Part shown: in pieces, positions 23,455 to 32,474 of the stretch
Layout of the letters: the number at the start of each line of letters is the position of its first letter
Position numbering within the stretch: the first letter of the stretch is position 1
Assembly (NCBI GenBank): GCA_964459985.1
Contig: CAYWOS010000013.1
Location: 1-56,775, forward strand
Length of the DNA stretch: 56,775 nucleotides
Direction of reading: 5' to 3'
Source: CAYWOS01 sp964459985
GTDB taxonomy: Bacteria > Bacillota > Clostridia > Christensenellales > Aristaeellaceae
The notes under the pieces: model-generated
Seen by the model: the letters and a program-made list of their open reading frames with translations, nothing else
Database searches by the model: none
Told to the model about the DNA's origin: nothing
Made by a program: the position numbers and the translations under genes

Positions 23455-25685
23455 TGTACGCCAAGGTCATCGTCGATGTGGCGGCGGAGGCCGTCGACCG
23501 CGTGTTCTCCTACCGCGTGCCGGACGGCATGACGCTGTCTCGCGGCTGCCGCGTCCGCGTGCCCTTCGGCGCGCGCGAGAAGGAAGGCTTTGTCGTCGGG
23601 CTGTCCGACCGCGCGGACTGCGACGAGAGCAAGGTCAAGGAGATCGCCGCGCCGCTCGAAGATTATCCCGCGCTGCTGCCGCCGCTCATCGATCTGGCGG
23701 AGGAAATCAAAGCGGACACGCACTGCCCGCTCTGCGAGGCGATGCGGCTCATGCTGCCCGCCGAAATGCGCGGCGGGCGCGTGAAGATCAAAAAGGAAAC
23801 GTGCGCGCGGCTGCGTATCCCCGTCTCCGACGCGCAGGAAGCGATCGACAAGGAAAAACGCTCCCAGAAACGCCGTCTGCTGCTCGCTATCCTGTCCGAC
23901 GGCAAGCCGCATCCCATGGACGAGATCCGGCAGATTATCCGCGATCCCGCCGACGCCGTCGAGCAGCTCGTCAAACGCGACATCATCGAAACCTTCGAGC
24001 GCGACGTCCTGCGCGCGCCGTATTACGGCGAGCCGGACAAGCCGCGCGATCCCGAATTGACCGACGAGCAGCGCGAGGCGCTGTCCGAGCTGCTGCCTGC
24101 GCTCGCCCGTCCCGCCGCCGCCAAGCCTTTTCTTTTGCACGGCGTGACCGGTTCGGGCAAGACCGAGGTGTACATCCGTCTGGTGCGGGAAACGCTCAAG
24201 GCGGGCAGGGGCGCGATCATTCTGGTTCCCGAGATCGTATTGACGCCGCAAATGATCGGATGGTTCCGCTCACGTTTCGGCGACGACCTCGCCGTGATGC
24301 ACTCGCGCCTGACGCCGGGCGAACGGTTCGACGAATGGCGCAGAATCCGTCTCGGCAGCGCGCGCATTGTCATCGGCGCGCGCTCGGCGGTGTTCGCGCC
24401 GGTGGAAAAGCTCGGCGTCGTCATCATCGACGAGGAGCACGAGCAGACGTATCTCTCGGACACCTTCCCGCAGTACGACGCGCGGCAGATCGCGCGCTCG
24501 CGGTGCGAAAGGGAGGGCGCGGTGCTGCTGATGGCGAGCGCGACGCCAAGCGTGCTGTCCTACGCGCTGTCGCGGCGCGGGGACTACACGCTGCTGGAAA
24601 TGCCGCGCCGCGTGATGAACCGCCCCATGCCCGATGTCACGCTGGTGGACATGCGCGAGGAATTGAGGCGCGGCAATCACGGCATGTTTTCCTCGCTGCT
24701 CATCGAGCGGCTGCGCCAATGCGTCGAGGACGGGCATCAGGCGATGCTGTTCATCAATCGGCGCGGGTACGCCAATTTCGTCAACTGCCGTGCCTGCGGC
24801 ACGGTCGTCAAATGCCCGCACTGCGACGTATCGATGACCTACCACAGCGTCGGCGACGCGCTGCGCTGCCACTACTGCGGCTATGTTCTCCCCATGCCCG
24901 GGAAATGCCCGACGTGCGGCAGCCCCCATATCCGCGCCTGCGGCGTCGGCACGCAGAAGGTGGAGGAGGAGCTGAACCGGCTCTTTCCCGGCGCGGGCGT
25001 CATCCGCATGGATATCGACACGACCTCGGGCCGGAACGCGCATTTTGATCTTTTGAACCGCTTCCGCGCGGGCGAGGCGCGCATTCTGCTGGGCACGCAG
25101 ATGATCGCCAAGGGGCTGGATTTCCCCGCCGTGACGCTGGTGGGCGCCGTGCTCGCCGATATGACGCTTAATTTGCCCGATTACCGCGCGCCCGAGCGCA
25201 CGTTCCAACTGCTCGTGCAGGTCGCCGGACGCGCCGGACGCGACGAAATCCCCGGCACGGTCGTTATCCAGACCTACAAGCCCGAGCATTATGCCGTGCA
25301 GGCGGCGGCAAAGCAGGATTACCGGCTGTTCTTCGCGGAGGAATTCGAGCGGCGCAAGCGCGATCTGTATCCGCCCTTCACAGTGATGGCGCGGTTCCTG
25401 TGCGAAGCCGACGAACCGGGCGCCGCGCGCGGGACGGCGGAAGCGATCCGCGACCGCGTGCTGGCCGAAATCCCCGCCGAATCGCCGCTCCGCAGGCGTA
25501 TCATCTTCATCCGCGCGGGCGACGCGCCCATCGCGCGCATCAAGAATTTCTGCCGTGCGCAGGTGCTCATGAAGCTGCTCAATCATCCCGACATGACGCG
25601 CCTGACGGAAATCTTTCAATCGATCGCGCAGGAAATCTATCCGGCGCGGGTCAATCTCGAAATCAACCCTTCCTCGCTCGCTTAG
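23454..25685 (+). CDS. priA: Primosomal protein N' (replication restart helicase PriA)
   Basis: 743 residues. It restarts stalled replication forks by unwinding and loading the primosome. The N-terminal 3'-DNA-binding domain begins AKVIVDVAAEAVDRVFSY. The helicase core has Walker A GVTGSGKTEVYI near 231, the DEEH box IIDEEHEQTY near 324, and motif VI VAGRAGR near 591. Between them lies the zinc region with paired CxxC motifs (CRACG, CPHCD, CHYCG, CPTCG, near 445-492). The ATG at 23454 overlaps the coaBC stop by one base; an in-frame GTG one codon earlier is the alternative. Confidence 0.95.
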   Translation: MYAKVIVDVAAEAVDRVFSYRVPDGMTLSRGCRVRVPFGAREKEGFVVGLSDRADCDESKVKEIAAPLEDYPALLPPLIDLAEEIKADTHCPLCEAMRLMLPAEMRGGRVKIKKETCARLRIPVSDAQEAIDKEKRSQKRRLLLAILSDGKPHPMDEIRQIIRDPADAVEQLVKRDIIETFERDVLRAPYYGEPDKPRDPELTDEQREALSELLPALARPAAAKPFLLHGVTGSGKTEVYIRLVRETLKAGRGAIILVPEIVLTPQMIGWFRSRFGDDLAVMHSRLTPGERFDEWRRIRLGSARIVIGARSAVFAPVEKLGVVIIDEEHEQTYLSDTFPQYDARQIARSRCEREGAVLLMASATPSVLSYALSRRGDYTLLEMPRRVMNRPMPDVTLVDMREELRRGNHGMFSSLLIERLRQCVEDGHQAMLFINRRGYANFVNCRACGTVVKCPHCDVSMTYHSVGDALRCHYCGYVLPMPGKCPTCGSPHIRACGVGTQKVEEELNRLFPGAGVIRMDIDTTSGRNAHFDLLNRFRAGEARILLGTQMIAKGLDFPAVTLVGAVLADMTLNLPDYRAPERTFQLLVQVAGRAGRDEIPGTVVIQTYKPEHYAVQAAAKQDYRLFFAEEFERRKRDLYPPFTVMARFLCEADEPGAARGTAEAIRDRVLAEIPAESPLRRRIIFIRAGDAPIARIKNFCRAQVLMKLLNHPDMTRLTEIFQSIAQEIYPARVNLEINPSSLA

Positions 25686-25693
25686 GAGGCAGT

Positions 25694-26158
25694 ATGGTCA
25701 GAAAAATCGTCAAGCTCGGCGACGAAACGCTCCGGAAGATTTGCAAACCCATGCAGAAGTTTGATCTTCGCCTGTGGCTGCTGCTGCGCGACATGGCGGA
25801 TACCATGTACCGCGCCGAGGGCGTCGGACTGGCCGCGCCGCAGGTGGGCATCCTGCGCCGCGTCGTCGTGATCGACGCCGGGGACGGCCTGGTCGAATTG
25901 ATCAATCCCGAAATCATCGCCCGCGAGGGCGAACAGGCGGGTCCGGAGGGCTGCTTGAGCGTGCCCGGGCGGCAGGGATTCGTCGTCCGACCGAAGAAGG
26001 TGACGGTGCGCGCGCTTGACCGAAACGGCAAGCCCTTCGAGGTGACGGGCGAGGATTTGAAGGCGCGCGCGCTGTGCCATGAAATCGATCATCTGGACGG
26101 CGTTGTGTACGTGGACATCATGGATCACGAGATCTTTGAGGACGAGGAGGGCAAGTGA
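25694..26158 (+). CDS. def: Peptide deformylase
   Basis: 154 residues, type 1B length. It removes the formyl group from new proteins with a metal ion. Motif 1 is GVGLAAPQVG near residue 42, motif 2 EGCLSVPG near 87 (Cys ligand), and motif 3 CHEIDHLDG near 128 (His ligands and catalytic Glu). The ATG at 25694 has AGGAGG six bases upstream. Its stop overlaps the fmt start as TGATG, coupling deformylase and formyltransferase as usual. Confidence 0.96.
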   Translation: MVRKIVKLGDETLRKICKPMQKFDLRLWLLLRDMADTMYRAEGVGLAAPQVGILRRVVVIDAGDGLVELINPEIIAREGEQAGPEGCLSVPGRQGFVVRPKKVTVRALDRNGKPFEVTGEDLKARALCHEIDHLDGVVYVDIMDHEIFEDEEGK

Positions 26159-27102
26159 TGCGCGTCGTTTTCATGGGCACGCCCGCCTACGGCGTTCCCT
26201 CTCTCGAGGCGCTGATCGCGGCGGGGCACGACGTCGTCGGCGTGTTCACGCAGCCCGATAAGCCCGTCGGGCGCGGGAATCGGGTGCAAATGAGCGCCGT
26301 CAAGCAATGCGCGCTGGCTCACGGCATTCCCGTGTATCAGCCGGTCAAAATGCGCCTTGACGGGCTGCCCGCGCTCCGCGCGCTCGCGCCCGATCTGTGC
26401 GTCACGGCGGCGTTCGGACAGATATTGTCGCAGGAGAACCTCGACGTGCCGCGCATGGGAACGGTCAACGTTCACGCTTCGCTGCTGCCCAAATATCGCG
26501 GCTCCTCGCCGATCAATTGGTGCCTGATCAACGGCGAATCGGTCACCGGCGTCACCACCATGATGACCGACAAAGGCATGGACACGGGTGATATCCTCCT
26601 GCAAGAGGCCACGCCGATCGCGGACGGCGATACCGTGGAATCGCTCACCGAACGGCTGTCGCGCATAGGCGCCGGGCTGCTGATCGAAACGATCGCGCGC
26701 CTTGAACGCGGCGATTGCCCGCGCGAAAAGCAGGACGAAAGCCGGATGAGCTATTATCCGCTGCTGAAAAAGGAAATGGGCGAGATCGACTGGACGCTGT
26801 CGGCGCGCGCGCTCGTCAATCGCGTGCGCGGCCTGACGCCGTGGCCGGGCGTTTATACCGATATGAATGGCGAAATGCTGAAGATCCACCGCGCGGAGAT
26901 CGCCGAGGGCGCAGGCGAGCCGGGCGATATCCTGACGGCGAGCGCGCGGGACGGCTTTGTCGTCGCAGCGGGCGAGGGCGCTTTACGGATTCTTGAATTA
27001 CAGGCGCAGGGCGGCAGGCGCATGAACGCCGCCGATTACCTGCGCGGGCACGCGCTGCCCGTGAGGCGCTTTGGAAAAGGAGAAACAAACCATGCCGAAT
27101 AA
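26158..27102 (+). CDS. fmt: Methionyl-tRNA formyltransferase
   Basis: 314 residues. It formylates initiator Met-tRNA using 10-formyltetrahydrofolate. The start RVVFMGTPAYGVPSLEALI, the catalytic segment VNVHASLLPKYRGSSPINW near residue 103 (Asn/His) and the Asp of MDTGDIL near 141 are all in place. The C-terminal domain starts near 205 (WTLSARALVNRVRGLTPWPG). The ATG at 26158 is seven bases after GAGGAGG. The 3' end overlaps rsmB by 11 bases. Confidence 0.96.
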   Translation: MRVVFMGTPAYGVPSLEALIAAGHDVVGVFTQPDKPVGRGNRVQMSAVKQCALAHGIPVYQPVKMRLDGLPALRALAPDLCVTAAFGQILSQENLDVPRMGTVNVHASLLPKYRGSSPINWCLINGESVTGVTTMMTDKGMDTGDILLQEATPIADGDTVESLTERLSRIGAGLLIETIARLERGDCPREKQDESRMSYYPLLKKEMGEIDWTLSARALVNRVRGLTPWPGVYTDMNGEMLKIHRAEIAEGAGEPGDILTASARDGFVVAAGEGALRILELQAQGGRRMNAADYLRGHALPVRRFGKGETNHAE

Positions 27103-29041
27103 CAACGACCGCCCGCCCCGCAAGCCCGGGAGCTTCCGTCCGTCGGGGACGAAAACCTACGGAAAACCCGCTTACGGCAAGCCGGCGGGTGAACGTCAAT
27201 ATGGGAAGCCCGCAGGCGACAAGCCATACGGCAAACCCGCAGGCGACAAGCCGTTTGCGAAACCCGTCGGCGAACGCACATACGGCAAACCCGCCGGGGA
27301 CAAGCCGTTTGCGAAACCCGTCGGCGAACGCAAGTACGGCAAGCCCGCCGGGGACAAGCCGTTTGCGAAACCCGTCGGCGAACGCACATACGGCAAGCCC
27401 GCTGGGGACAAACCGTTTGCGAAACCCGTCGGCGAACGCAAGTACGGCAAACCCGTCGGCGACAAGCCGTTTGCGAAACCCGTCGGCGAACGCAAGTACG
27501 GCAAACCCGCCGGGGACAAGCCGTTTGCGAAACCCGTCGGGGACAAGCCGTTTGCGAAACCCGTCGGGGACAAGCCGTACGGCAAGCCAACCGGGCAACG
27601 TTCGTATGGCAAGCCCGCGTCCGACCGGCGCTTTTCGCGTCCCGCTGCGCGTAAGCCGCTCGGCGCGCCCGTCGTTCGCCCCGTGCCCGTCCCGAACGTA
27701 CCGACGATCAATGCCCGTCGCGTCGCGCTGGATACGCTGCTCGACGTATTGCAGGGCGATGCCTATGCCTCGCTCGCGCTTGATGAGCACCTGAAAACGG
27801 CAGGGCTCACGCAGACCGACAAGCGCTTTTGCGCGAGCATCGTGTACAAAACGCTCGAAAACCTCATCCGTATCGATTATGTGCTGGCGAAGTTTCTGGA
27901 GGACGCCGAATCGCTCGAATTCCGCGTGCGCGTTATCCTGCGGATGAGCGCTTGCCAGATCCTGTTCCATGACCGTATTCCCGACAACGCCGTCGTCGAC
28001 GAGGCCGTTAAGCTGACGCGCGCCGTCGGGCTGGAGGCGTTTACGGGCTTGACCAACGCCGTGCTGCGCAATCTGTTACGCGCGGAAAACGATATCAAGT
28101 ATCCCACGCCCGACGAGGGCGCGCGGTATTTGTCGGTGATGTATTCCGTTCCGCAATGGCTGGCGGAGCGGCTGATGACCGCCTACGGCGCGCCGCTCGC
28201 GCGTGAAATCTGCGCCTACCGCGCCGAATCGCACTTTACCTTCGTGCGCCCCAATATGGTCAAAATGGACGACGAGCAGTTCGCGCAGCTGCTCGAAAAA
28301 AAGGTCTGGAAAGCCGAGAAGAGCGACGTGCCGCACGCGTGGCGCGTTCGCGAGGCGTCGGATATCGCACGCGACGCCGATTACGTCGCGGGCATGTTTT
28401 CCATCCAAAGCGAAAGCAGCATGATGGCGGCGGAGGCGCTCTGCGTCAAAAAGGGAATGCAGGTGCTCGACTGCTGCGCAGCGCCCGGCGGCAAGACGGC
28501 GTATATCGCCGAATCCATGCAGGGCACGGGGCGCGTGTACGCGTGGGATATCCATGATCACCGCGTCGCGCTCATCCGCGCGCTGATGCGCCGCCTGCGG
28601 CTGGAGAACATCCGTCCCGCTATCCGCGACGCCGCGATCCTCAAGGAAGATCAGGTCGCGACCATGGACGCCGTGCTGCTGGACGCGCCGTGCACGGGGC
28701 TGGGCGTGATGGACGATAAACCCGACGTCAAGTATCGCGTGACCGAGCAATCGCTCGCGGAGCTGACGGCGCTGCAGACAACACTGCTGGACACCTGCTG
28801 CCAATACGTCAAGCCGGGCGGGACGTTCGTCTATTCGACGTGCAGCGTGCTGCCCGAGGAGAACGCCGATCAGATCAAGGCGTTCCTCGCGCGGCATCCC
28901 GAGTTTGCCATCGCGCCGCTTCCCGACGCGATTCTGCCGCGCTTTCGCGAGTCGGCGGGGGAGTACGGTTTGCAGCTTTTGCCGTGCCGCGACCGGGTCG
29001 AAGGCTTCTTTATCGCGCGAATGGTGAGGAAAGGGAAGTAA
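27092..29041 (+). CDS. rsmB: 16S rRNA (cytosine-967-C5)-methyltransferase RsmB with repetitive N-terminal extension
   Basis: 649 residues, roughly 200 more than usual RsmB. From residue 206 the normal protein is seen: a NusB-like RNA-binding domain (INARRVALDTLLDVL), then the SAM-dependent methyltransferase with VLDCCAAPGGKTAYIAESM near 458, DAPCTGLGVM near 531 (Cys 534) and YSTCSVLPEENAD near 581 (catalytic Cys 584). Residues about 21-190 are an imperfect Lys/Pro/Gly-rich repeat with 9- and 18-residue periods, strongly basic and probably disordered. The ATG at 27092 has AAGGAG nine bases upstream and lies inside the end of fmt. The extension may bind RNA or be a neutral expanded repeat. Confidence 0.93.
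   Translation: MPNNNDRPPRKPGSFRPSGTKTYGKPAYGKPAGERQYGKPAGDKPYGKPAGDKPFAKPVGERTYGKPAGDKPFAKPVGERKYGKPAGDKPFAKPVGERTYGKPAGDKPFAKPVGERKYGKPVGDKPFAKPVGERKYGKPAGDKPFAKPVGDKPFAKPVGDKPYGKPTGQRSYGKPASDRRFSRPAARKPLGAPVVRPVPVPNVPTINARRVALDTLLDVLQGDAYASLALDEHLKTAGLTQTDKRFCASIVYKTLENLIRIDYVLAKFLEDAESLEFRVRVILRMSACQILFHDRIPDNAVVDEAVKLTRAVGLEAFTGLTNAVLRNLLRAENDIKYPTPDEGARYLSVMYSVPQWLAERLMTAYGAPLAREICAYRAESHFTFVRPNMVKMDDEQFAQLLEKKVWKAEKSDVPHAWRVREASDIARDADYVAGMFSIQSESSMMAAEALCVKKGMQVLDCCAAPGGKTAYIAESMQGTGRVYAWDIHDHRVALIRALMRRLRLENIRPAIRDAAILKEDQVATMDAVLLDAPCTGLGVMDDKPDVKYRVTEQSLAELTALQTTLLDTCCQYVKPGGTFVYSTCSVLPEENADQIKAFLARHPEFAIAPLPDAILPRFRESAGEYGLQLLPCRDRVEGFFIARMVRKGK
27152..27640 (+). repeat. In-frame 54/27-base repeat array inside rsmB
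   Basis: The best-conserved unit is 54 bases (18 residues) and encodes variants of AKPVGERKYGKPAGDKPF; the VGER-[TK]-Y block occurs five times. Flanking 27-base half units encode VGDKPFAKP. Copies differ by a few bases, mostly at the ACATAC/AAGTAC position and CGTC/CGCC. The repeats keep the reading frame, so copy-number change would alter protein length without breaking the gene. They are not CRISPR: there are no unique spacers. Confidence 0.9.
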
Positions 29042-30076
29042 ATGACGGAGTGGCTCGGCCTGTCGGTGGAGGAAACCGCCTCGGCGCTCAAGGAAATGGG
29101 CGAAAAGCCCTATCGCGCCGGGCAGGTTTTCGCGTGGCTGCACAAGGGCGCGGCCTTCGACGACATGAGCAACCTGCCGCTTTCCCTGCGCGCCAAACTC
29201 AAGGAAAACGGCGTCGATCAACCCGTTTCGGTGCGGTCGATGCGCGTATCCGATCACGACGCGACGCGGAAATTCCTCTTTTCGATGCGCGACGGTCACT
29301 GCGTCGAGGGCGTGCTGATGCATTATCAGTACGGCGACACGCTGTGCCTGTCCACGCAGGTGGGCTGCCGCATGGGCTGTCTCTTTTGCGCGAGCGGACT
29401 GGACGGCCGCGCGCGCGACCTGACGAGCGGCGAAATGCTGGGGCAGGTCGTCTGCGCCAATCGTTTCGCGCGCGACGGACGCGCGCACAACATTGTGCTC
29501 ATGGGCAGCGGCGAGCCGCTTGATAATTATGACAACACCGTCAAGTTCCTGCGCCTTGTCAGCGCCGAGGGCGGCGTCCATATCGGTATTCGCCATATCT
29601 CGCTGTCGACGTGCGGGCTGGTCCCCGAGATCCTGCGCTTTGCGGGGGAAGGCCTGCCCGTCACGCTGTCGCTGTCGCTCCACGCGCCGAACGACGAGAT
29701 CCGGCGGTCGATCATGCCGATCTCGAAGCGCTACGCCATCGGGGAGACGCTCGACGCCTGCCGCGCATATGTGGAAAAGACGGGACGCCGCCTGATCGTC
29801 GAGTACGCGCTGATCGGCGGCGTCAACGATTCGATCGCCTGCGCCGACGAATTATCCGACCGCCTGCGCCGCCTTCAGTGCCATGTCAATCTGATCCCGC
29901 TCAACGACGTGCCCGAACGGAATCTGCGCGGCGTGGGCGAGGAAACGGTCCGCGCTTTCCTTGACCGACTGACGGCAAGGCATATTTCCGCCACGCGGCG
30001 GCGCGAAATGGGCGATGATATCGAGGGCGCCTGCGGCCAGCTCCGCCGTAAAACGCTCGGGGAGGGAACGCCATGA
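29042..30076 (+). CDS. rlmN: 23S rRNA/tRNA adenine-C2 methyltransferase RlmN
   Basis: 344 residues. A radical-SAM enzyme that methylates A2503 of 23S rRNA and A37 of some tRNAs. The cluster motif is CRMGCLFCASG near residue 111 (CxxxCxxC). The second conserved Cys is in GACGQLRRK near 327, which forms the methyl-carrying intermediate. The N-terminal EKPYRAGQVFAWLHKG and SLSLHAPND near 218 are family features. It starts directly after the rsmB stop (AGGAAAGGG upstream) and overlaps prpC by four bases. Confidence 0.96.
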   Translation: MTEWLGLSVEETASALKEMGEKPYRAGQVFAWLHKGAAFDDMSNLPLSLRAKLKENGVDQPVSVRSMRVSDHDATRKFLFSMRDGHCVEGVLMHYQYGDTLCLSTQVGCRMGCLFCASGLDGRARDLTSGEMLGQVVCANRFARDGRAHNIVLMGSGEPLDNYDNTVKFLRLVSAEGGVHIGIRHISLSTCGLVPEILRFAGEGLPVTLSLSLHAPNDEIRRSIMPISKRYAIGETLDACRAYVEKTGRRLIVEYALIGGVNDSIACADELSDRLRRLQCHVNLIPLNDVPERNLRGVGEETVRAFLDRLTARHISATRRREMGDDIEGACGQLRRKTLGEGTP

Positions 30077-30780
30077 GGGTGACCACCAGAACGCATCAGG
30101 GACACGTCCGCTCCATCAATCAGGATTCCATCCTGTGCATGGACAAGCCCTACGGGCTGTACGGCGTCGCCGACGGCATGGGCGGACATCAGGCGGGCGA
30201 GGTCGCCAGCCGCATGGCGGCCATCCTGCTTATGCGCGTGCTCGAGGGCGCGGTGCCCGACGAATCGCTTTTGCGCGGCGGCATGGAGGAAGTCAACCAG
30301 CTTATATTCGAGGAGCAGGGCAAGCATGACGAGCTCAAAGGCATGGGCACGACGCTGACGGTATTGTGGGAGGACGGCGATAAAATCCTGCTCGGGCATG
30401 TCGGCGACAGCCGCGCGTACCGCCTGCGAAGCGGTGAAATCGTCCAGTTGACCACCGATCATTCGATGGTCGGCGAGCTTCTGCGCGCCGGGTACATCAG
30501 CGAGGAAGAAGCCGCGCGGCATCCCTATCGTAATGTCATTACGCGCGCCGTCGGCACGGCGGCGAGCATTGAGATCGACGTATCGACGCTCGACAAATTG
30601 CCCGGCGACCGGTATCTCGTCTGTTCGGACGGCCTGACCGAGTATGCCGACGCCGGCACGATCCGCCGGATTCTTTCGACGCGCGGGCTGGAGGACGCGG
30701 CGGACGAGCTGCTGGATATCGCGCTGGAGGGCGGCGGCCGGGACAACATCACGCTGCTTATCGCGGAGGCGCCCCGATGA
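30073..30780 (+). CDS. prpC: PP2C-type serine/threonine phosphatase (Stp/PrpC)
   Basis: 235 residues. A metal-dependent phosphatase that reverses PrkC phosphorylation. PP2C motifs: RSINQDS near residue 13, GVADGMGGHQAGEVAS near 32, LGHVGDSRAYRL near 112, LVCSDGLTEY near 178, and GGRDNITLL near 217, so all metal-binding Asp residues are present. ATGA overlaps on both sides join it to rlmN and prkC, the standard pairing. Confidence 0.95.
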   Translation: MRVTTRTHQGHVRSINQDSILCMDKPYGLYGVADGMGGHQAGEVASRMAAILLMRVLEGAVPDESLLRGGMEEVNQLIFEEQGKHDELKGMGTTLTVLWEDGDKILLGHVGDSRAYRLRSGEIVQLTTDHSMVGELLRAGYISEEEAARHPYRNVITRAVGTAASIEIDVSTLDKLPGDRYLVCSDGLTEYADAGTIRRILSTRGLEDAADELLDIALEGGGRDNITLLIAEAPR

Positions 30781-32474
30781 TCGGCAGAGTATTGGACGAA
30801 CGCTATGAACTGGTCGAGTTTATCGGCGGCGGCGGCATGGCACTGGTGTACCGCGCCGTTGACCGGCGCACCGGGCACTCGGTCGCCGTGAAGATCCTGC
30901 GCCCCGAGTTCTCCAAGGATCAGGAGTTTTTAAGCCGGTTCGAGCGCGAGGCGACGGCGGCGAGCAAAATGAGCCACCACAACATCGTCAACCTGCTCGA
31001 TCTGGGACAGGACAAGGATTGCCGGTATCTGGTCATGGAATATGTGCGCGGCAAAACGCTCAAGGAAGTCATTGCGCAAAAGGGCGCGCTGCCGCCGGAC
31101 ATCGCCACGCAGATCGCCATTCGCATCCTTTCGGCGTTGCAGCACGCGCACAAGAACGGCGTCATTCACCGCGACATCAAGCCGCAGAACATCCTCGTGC
31201 ATTCCGAGGGGCATATCAAGGTCGCCGATTTCGGCATCGCGCATGTCGCGGGCAGCAATACCATCAGCCGCGCCGACAGCGTGATGGGTTCGGTTTACTA
31301 TTTCTCGCCCGAACAGGCGAGCGGCGAGGACGTTACCTTTGCCAGCGATATCTACAGCGTGGGCGTCGTCTTGTACGAAATGCTCTCGGGCGCGCCGCCC
31401 TTTGACGGCGAAACGCCCGTCGCTGTGGCGCTGCAGCATATCAAGGCAAAGCCGCGCCCTTTGCGCGAAATCAATCCGGAGATCACGCCCGCGCTGGATC
31501 GCGTCGTCGTCAAGGCGATGGAGAAAAAACCCGAAATGCGGTACCAGAGCGCGCTGGAAATGGCGCAGGATCTCCACCGCGCGCTGTACGATCCGGACGG
31601 CGACTGGCTCAACCGCCTTCAGGACAAGCCCATTCCGCAAATCGGCGAAAACGCGAACACCATGCCGGTCAAAACGGGCAGACGGCGCGCGGATAACCGC
31701 CTGATCATGCTGCTGGGGATGATCGCGCTGTCCGTCGCCGTGCTGGTCGGGCTGTATCTGGGCGGACGGTACATCTATAACGTCGTGGTCAACGCCGCCA
31801 AAGCGCCTTACCTGATTGATGAAACGGAGGAGGAAGCGCTCAAGCTGATCAGGCGCGCGTCGCTCGAATGCGAGATATCGCGCGTCAGCAGCGCCGATAA
31901 GCCGGCGGGCACGGTGATCCTGCAATCGCCCGAGTTCGACACCGTGATGCGGCGCGGCGACACCGTGTACCTGACCATTTCAACGGGACCCGAGCAGCAG
32001 GCGGCGCCCAAGCTGATCGGGAAGCTGGTCGAGGAAGCGCGCTCCGAGGCCGAGCGCTACGGCTTTACCGTGCTCGCGCTGCCCAAGCGCGCCGTCTCGA
32101 CCCGGCCGTGGGGCACGGTGCTCACGCAGTCGCCCGAATCGGACGCCATGCTGACGGTGGGCAGCATTATACAGGTCACGCTGTCCGGCGGCTGCGTCAC
32201 GCTGCCCGAATTGGTCGGGAAAACGAGCGACGAAGCAATGCTGATCATCGAGCAGACGGGGATCAATCTGGTCGAAATCAAGGAAATCGTCGTCACCGAC
32301 AGCACGCAGTTCGGGCGCGTCGCGGCGCAGGAGTATACCAAGGACGGCGTTGTCTACCGCGTCGGCGAGCAGGTGACGCAGGACACGCAGGTCACGCTGG
32401 CGGTTTACGTATCCTCCGATAACGTCGCCGCGCCCGAGGGTACGGCGTCCGCGTCGGGCGAGGGCGGCGAATGA
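30777..32474 (+). CDS. prkC: PASTA-domain serine/threonine protein kinase
   Basis: 565 residues. The cytoplasmic kinase domain (about 1-270) has the glycine loop FIGGGGMALVYRA, Lys 39 in VAVKIL, HRDIKPQNIL at 131-140 (catalytic Asp 133), and DFG at 151-153. One membrane segment follows, about 308-331. Outside are three PASTA domains, about 342-407, 411-477 and 478-550, which in this family sense peptidoglycan fragments or lipid II. The tail is Ala/Ser/Glu-rich. It is coupled to the phosphatase upstream and rsgA downstream by four-base overlaps. Targets usually include cell-division and cell-wall proteins. Confidence 0.96.
   Translation: MIGRVLDERYELVEFIGGGGMALVYRAVDRRTGHSVAVKILRPEFSKDQEFLSRFEREATAASKMSHHNIVNLLDLGQDKDCRYLVMEYVRGKTLKEVIAQKGALPPDIATQIAIRILSALQHAHKNGVIHRDIKPQNILVHSEGHIKVADFGIAHVAGSNTISRADSVMGSVYYFSPEQASGEDVTFASDIYSVGVVLYEMLSGAPPFDGETPVAVALQHIKAKPRPLREINPEITPALDRVVVKAMEKKPEMRYQSALEMAQDLHRALYDPDGDWLNRLQDKPIPQIGENANTMPVKTGRRRADNRLIMLLGMIALSVAVLVGLYLGGRYIYNVVVNAAKAPYLIDETEEEALKLIRRASLECEISRVSSADKPAGTVILQSPEFDTVMRRGDTVYLTISTGPEQQAAPKLIGKLVEEARSEAERYGFTVLALPKRAVSTRPWGTVLTQSPESDAMLTVGSIIQVTLSGGCVTLPELVGKTSDEAMLIIEQTGINLVEIKEIVVTDSTQFGRVAAQEYTKDGVVYRVGEQVTQDTQVTLAVYVSSDNVAAPEGTASASGEGGE

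Noticed and set aside
27152..27640. Regular repeats that could suggest a CRISPR array
   Set aside because: The units are tandem, in frame and coding, with no unique spacers and no cas genes.
27189..27794. Rightward and leftward repeat-rich frames over the rsmB repeats
   Set aside because: They are out-of-frame readings of the same repeats; only the rsmB frame continues into recognised domains.
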